64,000 nucleotides of DNA, taken from contig NC_066272.1 of NCBI RefSeq assembly GCF_905404315.1, forward strand, positions 2,914,001 to 2,978,000, written 5' to 3'. The translations under genes and the position numbers were made by a program. The notes below the pieces were generated by a model, which worked only from the letters and a program-made list of their open reading frames with translations, made no database searches and was not told where the DNA came from. Of the stretch, positions 56,592-64,000 are shown piece by piece. Numbering within the stretch: position 1 is the first letter of the stretch; each line of letters starts with the position of its first letter. Origin of the DNA: Leptidea sinapis. Lineage: Eukaryota > Arthropoda > Insecta > Lepidoptera > Pieridae.

Positions 56592-56763
56592 GGTGGACTT
56601 ATAGCGCACCTAAAGATAGTTATACTTTAACGGATATCTCGTAAGTAAATTATCATGTAATTGTTTTCTTGTTTTTGTGTTAATGCATAATGCAAAATAA
56701 AATAACAATATCAATTCAAAATTGTATAAGCAATTAGAAATGATCATTCTGTTAAATTGTTTT
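56592..56763. other. No recognisable feature
   Basis: AT-rich spacer. Confidence 0.4.
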
Positions 56764-56886
56764 GTTTTTTGGAAAAAGAGGACAATCAATTATATGAGTC
56801 TGTTATTGATTGTCAGTAACCACCGAGGCCCACATTCTCCTGCAACGCCAGAGGAATCACTGTTTTTTGAAGGTCCCCATGACATC
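56764..56886 (-). mobile_element. Diverged family A 3' fragment
   Basis: Minus-strand 3' end words GAGGACAA, CCACATTCTCCTGCAACGCC and AGAGGAATCAC, then TTTTTTGAAGGT, with a 40-bp central part replaced or deleted. Older than the neighbouring copies. Confidence 0.7.
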
Positions 56887-57159
56887 ATGATTAAGTATAA
56901 AAAAGCCAGATTTTTTAAGTAAATACAATATTTCAACAGATTGAATGTATATTGTATTATGCTGGGTGACAAATTATAATATAATAGAATTCCAATCCAA
57001 ATATTCAAATATTTTAAAAACATTTTTTAAATGTTTCATTAAAATATTTTTTTTAGTATTAAAGGTTTTTGCCTGATTATCACTTTTGCCCTGCGTTAGC
57101 TCACTACCTGCCAGTACCTGCTTCCTCCAATTGAACGCAAACAGCGAGTGATTCAAATC
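56887..57159. other. No recognisable feature
   Basis: AT-rich DNA between family A fragments. Confidence 0.35.
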
Positions 57160-57258
57160 AGCGACAATCAAGTAATCTCCGATCGGCTTGTTTCTTTGGC
57201 GTTGCATGTGGTTTCTCTCTGCATCTCCTACCGCATTTATCAAAGGGAGTGCTCATAG
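57160..57258 (+). pseudogene. Family A-related C-terminal ORF fragment
   Basis: The plus strand reads SDRLVSLALHVVSLCISYRI-YQRECS, aligning with CERLDHLALRRDVASLCVFY-RIYHGECS of family A. About 33 codons. It faces the minus-strand 3' fragment 45 bp to its right. Confidence 0.65.
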
Positions 57259-57302
57259 AAATGTTGTTCGGGTTGATAATAATTAGTATTACTATTACGT
57301 CT

Positions 57303-57500
57303 TTTTTTGTGGAATATGAGGACAAACGAGCGTACGGTTCACCTAGAGTTAAGTGATCACCGCCGCCCACATTCTCTCAAACCATCAGAGGAATCACAGG
57401 AGCGTTGCTGGCCTTTAAGGAAGGTATACGCGCTTTTCTTGATGGTCTCCATGTCATAACGTCCCGGAAACACCGTACAAGGAAGCTCATTCCACAGAAA
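57303..57500 (-). mobile_element. Family A 3' fragment
   Basis: From a short T-run (57302-57308) through GGACAAACGAGCGTACGG, GAATCACAGGAGCGTTGC and CCGGAAACACCGTACAAGGA to AGCTCATTCCACAG, where it breaks off at about 57500, the same place where the 52865 fragment was interrupted. Confidence 0.88.
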
Positions 57501-57534
57501 GTCTAAATGCAAAATTCCATCTGCATCATATTGA

Positions 57535-57690
57535 GGTCTGGCATCCTACAACTTTCTGCCTCTACAGACACTTTTTGGAATCAATAACCGCCTGCTGTTT
57601 CTCCGAACCGATGTGATTTAGGGACCTTCAGGAACAGAGCATACTCCCACCTTAAAGGCTGGTAACACATCCCTTGCACCTTGGTTGTCG
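57535..57690 (+). pseudogene. Jockey-group ORF2 C-terminal end, related to 11590-11945
   Basis: The plus strand reads FWNQ-stop-PPAVSPNRCDLGTF, then RNRAYSHLKG, matching LWNxLPxAVFPxxYDLGTFK...HLKG. It is decayed, with stops. Confidence 0.7.
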
Positions 57691-57771
57691 AAATTTTTAT
57701 TAAAATCAGTTAAGTAGTGTCGAAGTTTTAACTAAACGTAGATCTTGACATGAGATATTACATTTATAGAG

Positions 57772-57982
57772 TTAGAGCGCTTTCGTAATACGTCCGATCA
57801 GAGTCTGATCGCTGATGATCGTGATCATCTGATGGTAGTTTACGCACTAGATCCGGTTTTCGTCATCCGACTTTTTCCGTCAAGCGTAGAAATAGTTCTA
57901 CGACTACTTTGGACCGTGTTTTCACGGATACGGATCGTACTCTGTTCGGACGCGATCTCTACTTAGAGGGAAAGCGCTCTAA
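57772..57982. repeat. MITE-like element, 211 bp, with nested inverted repeats
   Basis: Perfect 13-bp terminal inverted repeats TTAGAGCGCTTTC (57772-57784) and GAAAGCGCTCTAA (57970-57982). A second inner pair of about 20 bp (CGTCCGATCAGAGT near 57791 and its near-inverse ACTCTGTTCGGACG near 57941) and local palindromes (GATCAGAGTCTGATC) make almost the whole unit foldable. It has no coding frame. A target duplication is not evident. The CpG-rich composition contrasts with its flanks. Confidence 0.8.
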
Positions 57983-58110
57983 GCATCTTATACAGTTATC
58001 TTTTTACATAAGATAAGAAAGTAACATTGATGCAATACTTTTAATATCAAGTTCGTGTTTCTATATTCAACAAGTTGTTCTCTATATAATAACCAAGGAG
58101 ACTATAACTT

Positions 58111-58310
58111 AGCTAGTAAAGATTTATTAGTAGAATAAAAAAAATTCATAGCGGTGATTCGGGCCGGACGTAAATAGTCCAAGCCATACCTGCAAATGTT
58201 TATTTGACACGGGTCAGGCACTTAAATTTAAAGCTATGTTATATTTTATTCTTTCATTCTCAGCAAGGCATATTGCAAATTGAATTTTCCTCAATGAAGC
58301 ACTTCTATTA
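58111..58310. repeat. Unclassified interspersed repeat family R3, copy 3 of 3
   Basis: GCTAGTAAAGATTTA, TTCATAGCGGTGATTCGGGC, CCATACCTGCAAATGTTTAT, TTGACACGGGTCAGGCACTT and ATTGAATTTTCCTCAATGAA-GCACTT follow the same order as at 42264. Closest to copy 2. Confidence 0.7.
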
Positions 58311-59091
58311 TTATTTGCAATGTTTTTTTTATCGGTTTGTACGAGTATATTATATGCACGTACAATTTATAATAGAAATAGCTAAATATTTCAAATGCTT
58401 TATTTTGATTATTCTGTGAGTTTTTAAATATTACATTACTCTACATAATAAAGTTGTAATTAGAACTATACAAAAAAAAGCTAGAAGGTTTTAAATACAA
58501 GGTATCCAAATAGACTCATAATTCCCTTCTGTAGAACTGCATATTTTAGTAGAAATTGTTACAGCATCGTCTATGAAAATATTTAATGAATTGAAATATT
58601 TACCTATCAAGATTTTTAAAAGAAGACTGCATCAATGGTTAGTAAAAAAGTGCTTCCATAATTTAAATGAATTTTTCAATACAAAATGAATTATTATTAT
58701 GAACTAGTCTATTTGATAATAACATATGATAATTGTATACTTTAGTGACATCTTATATTACAATATCTTTTAATTTTAATTTTATTAATATTAATGATAG
58801 CATTGTGAAGTCCGACATGTTTCAGTATAACAGTAGTGTGTTGGTACTTAAACAACTCTATAACATATTTTGCATTTCAATTCACGAAACATAGTGTATT
58901 ATTAATAATATTATTATGTTAATATCTGAACTACAATGTTTCTTACAAATAAAATTTCATTTTATTACATTTGATTTCAACTCCACATAGAATATTTTAC
59001 AATTAGGTTTAAGTACGATAAGTTAAGTATAGGTTAAGTGCATACATCTTTGGGTGCAATAGTTTTTTACATCTATATATTATATTATTTA
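58311..59091. other. No recognisable feature
   Basis: AT-rich DNA, no supported frame. Confidence 0.4.
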
Positions 59092-59280
59092 TAAGAGATT
59101 TCCACGTATATAGTAACTCGTCACGATATCTCTGGAACCAGTAGAGCTAAAGACTTGAAATTTGGTAGGAATATTCTTTTCACCGAGTTTTTACGGATAG
59201 TTAACGGATTTTACGAAATTCTATCCGCACGAGGTTTTTTTTTATAATGAACAGAACAACGTCTGTCGGGTCAGCTAGTA
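59092..59280. repeat. Interspersed repeat ending in GTCTGTCGGGTCAGCTAGT
   Basis: The end GAACAACGTCTGTCGGGTCA-GCTAGT is a very common arthropod repeat terminus. The last bases CTAG-T are compatible with the CTRR-T end of Helitrons, but I see no convincing 3' hairpin, so the class is open. An apparent relative on the other strand starts at about 61033 (ACTAGCTTACCCAACAGACG). Confidence 0.5.
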
Positions 59281-61032
59281 CTTTATAAGACCTTTTTGTC
59301 TGACACTAGAAATGAAAACGTAATGTACGACATGTTTTAAATTTAATTGTCTAATTGTAATATTTTATAATGACGTGTGTTAGTGACCGTATCTTACTAA
59401 TATTGGTTATTTATTTCAAGTATTTATTAACTAAAATATACCCGTTCGTAATATTTCACACACATTGAAATAAAAACTATTTAAAGCAATTTAAAAGCGT
59501 CTATAATGCCTGAATTTAATACTATGTTTTATGACCGACATCCGGCGTGCTTTACAGCCCGCGTGGTCACGGGCGACAGAATGTAACGCTGTAAACGTTA
59601 ATATAGCTGATATGAACTATTTTGAATCAATTTATTGGACAAACTTTTGAATATTATTTCTTTTATATAATCAATAGTATCGCATAATTTATAAACGGCT
59701 TATAATTAATATATTTTTACACATAATTATAATAAAACTTCTTGGCTTGAAGTGATTTTTTTCAGAAAACGTTTAAAATATTAAATATTGATAATTAATC
59801 AAAATTTTTAATAATATTAATCTTCATAACTATATAGATAATTCTTCTATGTTGTACTTAATTTTTTTCTTTCCTTTAGGGAACATATTAATTTAATTAT
59901 TATAATGTTGCCCCACTTGCTTTACAATCTAGCCTTAAGGCTAGGTAATAAGTAATTCTACTTTAACTTAAACTGCTAGATAGATTAAACTAAGAATGTG
60001 TCCATTAACACATTTCTTAATGTCTCTATTAAAGGGAAGTCACTTTGTTCATGTGTCTTTTATAATATTACTATTTTTATATTGTGTTATTCACAATGTT
60101 GTAATAACATTAAAAAATATATTTCTTATATTGTTGGGTATTATTTGCAGATTAAAACTCAAGAAACCTGAAATGAAATACCTCACAGGAGTTTATTTGA
60201 TATAGGTACAGATACTGCATAATTTTTAAATAAGGTCAGTAAACCGTGGTTAATTGGCAAAGTATCAAGTTACAATCAACACTCGACTTAGCGCAATTCA
60301 TATCTTATATTTATTGCACCGAACAATATAAATATAATCCTTTGAAACAGTAATATTAATAATAATACTCCTAATTTAAGGGTATTTTACTCGAAGATAA
60401 TCAAAATTTAACTTGCATCATTTGAATATTTCATACCCATCTCGAGTGATCAATTTTAAGTTAATAGGAGTTGATGAGGATTCCCCTGTCCCATCTGTCC
60501 GTCAAAGTTTAACGAGTTGGAGTGACAGCTGGCTATAAACTATATAATTGTTATATTAATGAATTAGTGTAATGTATCCTTTGATCGGAACCGGTAGTAT
60601 CAATTTGAGTAGAGTAATAATTACATTAATTTTAATGTACAATGTTAATTTATAACATATTACAAAGTCAAATAAACTTTAGTCAATTAGGCTTAAGCTA
60701 AGCGCTTTTGAATAATAAATATTTATTTTAAATTATTGAATCTACCATATGTTTGGAAAAAGTATAGCTCGTGAGAAGAAATGCAACAGCCACCCTTTTC
60801 AATCAATAGAGTATTTCACAATGGCTGTAATAGGTAGACAAAACAAATTAGTTTGTAAGGTTTTAGCACCCAATATCTAAGTAGGTAAATATCTAGTATT
60901 CTAAACATTTTTTTTATATTTCAATACTCATACAAGTAAATGCTACTCTTATGTAATAGTGTTAATGTAAAATATAAATTTTTAGAAAAGTTAACTGTTA
61001 ACAGTATAAATTTATACTTCAAATTTTATACA
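59281..61032. other. No recognisable feature
   Basis: AT-rich DNA. Short frames such as 59996-60205 have Leu/Ile-rich low-complexity composition. Confidence 0.4.
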
Positions 61033-61090
61033 TACTAGCTTACCCAACAGACGCTGTTTTGTCAATAGTAAAGAAAATGATTCTAGAATT
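61033..61090. repeat. Fragment related to the 59092-59280 repeat (inverted)
   Basis: ACTAGCTTACCCAACAGACG-CTGTTTTGTC is the inverse counterpart of GACAACGTCTGTCGGGTCAG-CTAGT with a few substitutions. Family A copy 3 is inserted just to its right. Confidence 0.5.
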
Positions 61091-61101
61091 CGGGGAAAAT
61101 G

Positions 61102-64000
61102 TTTTTTTTTTTTTTTTTATGGAATAGGAGGACAAACGAGCGTACGGGTCACCTGGTGTTATTGGATCACCGCCGCCCACACTCTCCTGCAACACCAGAG
61201 GAATCACAGGAGCGTTGCCGGCCTTTAAGGAAGGTGTACGCGCTTTTCTTGAAGGTACCCATGGCGTATCGTCCCGGAAACACCACACAAGGAAGCTCAT
61301 TCCACAGCTTCGTGGTACGAGGAAGAAAGCTCCTTGAAAACCGCACTGTGGAGGACCGCCACACATCCAGATGGTGGGGATGATATCGTAACTTGTGGCG
61401 TGTCGTGCGAAGGGGAAATTCGGCGGCAGGAATCAGGTTGAACAGCTCTTCGGAACACTCCCCGTGATAAATGCGGTAGAAGACACACAATGAAGCGACG
61501 TCTCTACGCAACGCCAAGTGATCCAGCCGTTCACAGAGTACTGGGTCCCCGACAATTCGAGCTGCTCTGCGTTGCACGCGGTCAAATGGATCGAGCTGAT
61601 ACTGGGGTGCGCCAGACCAGAGATGACAGCAATACTCAATGTGAGGCCGGACCAGCGCTTTGTAGAGCGCTAGAATGTGGGCCGGCTTGAAGTATTGCCG
61701 TGCTCTATTTATGACGCCCAGTTTCTTTGAAGCCAGTTTGGCTTTGCCCTCCAGATGGCCACGGAATTGGCAATTGCTCGAGATTTCGAGACCCAGTATT
61801 CCGATACTAGGCGAGGCTTTAAGGGAAGTGTTCGCGAAGAGCGGTGATACGGCAAATGGGGTTTTTTTAGTGGAAAACGCGCAAACTTGAGTCTTCTGGG
61901 GGATAAATTGGACAAGGTTCAAATTACCCCATTCCGCGACCTTCTCGAGAGAGGACTCGATAGAAGACACAAGTTTCACCCGGCACTGGTCGACGTTTTC
62001 CCGAGAGAAACCTGCATGGCCCGTGTATACGGCATCACCAGTGCTGTCGTCTGCATAGCAATGCATGTTGGCGGTGTCCAACATATCATTGATATGCAGA
62101 AGAAACAGCGTGGGAGATAGCACACAGCCTTGGGGCACTCCAGCGTTCACGGGCTTGGGATTCGAGCAATAACCGTCGATAACGACCTGTATGCTGCGCC
62201 CAGTGAGGAAGCTGGAGGTCCACTTGCATAAGCTCTCGGGAAGCCCAAATGATGGAAGTTTTGCGAGGAGCGCCTTGTGCCATACACGATCAAAGGCCTT
62301 CGCTATATCCAGACCAACTGCCAGGCCTTCCCCCTTGCTTTCAATAGCCGCCGCCCATCTGTGTGTTAGGTATACCAGAAGATCGCCAGTCGACCGACCA
62401 TGGCGAAAGCCGTACTGCCGGTCGTTGATCAACTGGTGACCCTCAAGGTATACCAAGAGCTGGCGGTTTATTATCTCTCCATAATTTTGGAGAGTAGGGA
62501 GGTAATAGCAATAGGCCTGTAGTTTGCCGGATCTGAACTGTCTCCTTTTTTTGCGATGGGATGGACAAGGGCTGACTTCCATGAATCAGGGACTACGCCT
62601 TTTGAATAAGAGTGCCGGAATAAACGCGTTAACACCGGCGTCAACTCAGGGGCACACGTTCTAAACACGATTGGAGAAATGCCATCCGGCCCGCTCGACT
62701 TCCTGACGTTCAACGAAAACAGAGCTCGCCTAACAGTTTTCTGTCGGAACTGTACTTCAGGCATGGAGCTCTGACACCGCGGGATGGTCGGCGGTGTTTT
62801 TCCGTTGTCGTCAAGAGTCGAGTTGGAGGAAAAAAGAGTGCACAGGAGATCGGCTTTCTCTTTTGCCGTATGGGCCAGGGTGTCATTCCTCATGTGCAAC
62901 GGCGGCATGGATGGCTGGTTGAAGTTACCAAGAGCAGCTTTCGACAACGACCAGAACTTGCGTGTTCCGGTCGGGTAACTGGAAAGCTGCTCGCCAATTT
63001 TGACGACGTGCTTCGATTTCACACGGGCGATTTGCCGCTTAAAAAATCTGGAGCCACGGTTATATTTCCTCTTCAGAACTTTGCAGTACGGATCCTTTGA
63101 GCCCAGCGCCGCAACCCAAGTTCGATACGCCTGTTTTTTGCAGTCAGATGCTGCTTTAACTGACGCATCGAACCAGGGCTGTGATCTGCCACCGATCGGT
63201 ACTACAGAGCTTGGTATAAAAATATCCATGCCCTGCAGTATCACATCGGCTACTGCAACGGCGCAGGCACTAGGATCATCTGAAAGGAAACAAACCCTGC
63301 CCCAAGGGTAGGATGCAAAAAAGGAAAGCATCCTATCCCAATCTGCTGACTTGTAGTGCCAAACGCGGCGGGTCGCTGGTGGTCTGCGACGTTGGCGTCG
63401 GATAGGCACTACACTCTTGACCAGGCAATGGTCGGACGTTCCGAGAGGGGCGTCGACAGAGACCTGGTAACCATCGGGATGTGTAGTCAGCAGAAGATCT
63501 AATAAGGACGGCATGTGGCTATCCACATCCGGGAGCCGCGTCGGCGACTCAACCAATTGGGACAGACCATACGCCAATGCAAAATTATGCACAGATCGCC
63601 CTGCGTAGTCTGTGGTACGTGATCCAAGCCATTCGGCATTGTGCCCGTTGAAATCAACCCAAGACTACGATTTCAGCGGAGGGGATCTGAGCAAGCACGT
63701 CATCAAATGCCGCTTGAACGCAGCCCATGAGGTGATCCGTTTCTGCGTTACCACTATGGGACCTGTAGACACATGCATAGATGCGGACGCGGTCCTCTAA
63801 ATCTACGCGGAGCCAGAGAGTAGACAGGCCCCTACCCTCAAAATTGCCGAGACGGCGACAGCAGATATCCTCCCTAACGCACACACATACCCCGGCATGA
63901 GGCATGAAATTATGCTCAATTTTGTACCCGGGGTACGTTAAATATGACGTATCGCTAGGTCGAGATATCTGCGTCTCCGTAAGGAAGCACAAGGCCGGCT
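61102..64000 (-). mobile_element. Non-LTR retrotransposon, family A copy 3 (5' end outside window)
   Basis: The A tail (T-run 61102-61118) lies at the left. The element then runs continuously to the window edge, reaching the endonuclease N-terminal third at 64000. It is the least damaged family A copy: only two frame breaks are visible in 2.9 kb. Its 5' end is expected about 0.45-0.5 kb beyond the window. Confidence 0.92.
61167..63992 (-). pseudogene. Family A endonuclease-reverse transcriptase ORF, copy 3 (two frameshifts)
   Basis: EN start: 63992-63654 (FLTETQ, GVCVCVREDICC, IVVLG). A one-base A insertion near 63657, within the codons for GDFNGHN, shifts the frame. 63592-62471 (373 codons) holds GTSDHCLV, the linker and RT fingers (SSGPDGISPIVFRTC, DPANYRPIAITSLLSKIM). 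A 2-base loss near 62476 shifts to 62582-61167, which holds QLINDRQYGFRHGRS, LDIAKAFDRVWHKALL, AGVPQGCVLSPTLF, HCYADDSTGDA and the whole C-terminal region to the natural stop. All recognisable EN and RT catalytic residues are present across the frames. The two indels are the only visible defects in this part. Confidence 0.9.

Overview
The window is eukaryotic, AT-rich nuclear DNA and almost certainly comes from a moth or butterfly. The evidence is the repeat content: tRNA-derived SINEs with the lepidopteran body, RTE-type ends reading EEAFxQQW followed by triplet-repeat tails, Jockey-type non-LTR elements, an interspersed repeat ending in a GTCCGACTCGCACTTGGCC-type terminus, and a piggyBac-like transposon. 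I see no intact host gene, rRNA, functional tRNA or CRISPR. Almost all recognisable coding sequence is transposon sequence broken by frameshifts, stops and deletions. The species assignment is inference.

Layout. Positions 1-9.3 kb hold a non-LTR 3' end with a pentanucleotide tail, a 59-bp CpG-rich tandem array, a mariner relic, a non-LTR reverse transcriptase relic, SINE and hairpin-repeat copies, and RTE 3' ends. From 9.3 to 22.7 kb the DNA is mostly featureless and AT-rich. It carries a SINE, a very clean non-autonomous hAT element (219 bp, perfect 8-bp target duplication), a long fold-back repeat and several decayed elements. From 22.7 to 33.7 kb there is a chimaera of two non-LTR reverse transcriptases, RTE endonuclease and reverse-transcriptase relics, a 5'-truncated copy of the main non-LTR family (here 'family A') and a solo LTR.

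From 36.0 to 39.35 kb lies a nearly full-length family A copy on the minus strand. From 43.67 to 46.22 kb is a structurally complete piggyBac-like element with 13-bp inverted ends, an ATAA duplication and palindromic subterminal repeats. Its transposase keeps the DDD residues but has two frameshifts. From 46.3 to 51.8 kb are pieces of a minus-strand Gypsy/errantivirus-like LTR element (LTR, primer-binding site, leader, gag). The plus-strand Jockey element lies between its leader and gag. From 52.9 to 56.6 kb a full-length plus-strand family A copy sits inside an older minus-strand family A fragment. From 56.7 to 64 kb are more family A fragments, a hairpin-rich MITE, and a third large family A copy that runs off the right edge.

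The genes do not form a host pathway. The window records successive insertions: old RTE, Jockey and mariner relics, then LTR and SINE copies, then relatively young family A and piggyBac-like elements. Such nesting without host genes would fit heterochromatin, a W chromosome or a piRNA-cluster-like locus, but sequence alone cannot decide this. The observations most worth checking are the piggyBac-like element's ends, the single-ORF structure and self-nesting of family A, several unclassified repeat families (3.8/42.3/58.1 kb; 3.1/39.6 kb; 7.4 kb), and one possible host exon at 27.0 kb.
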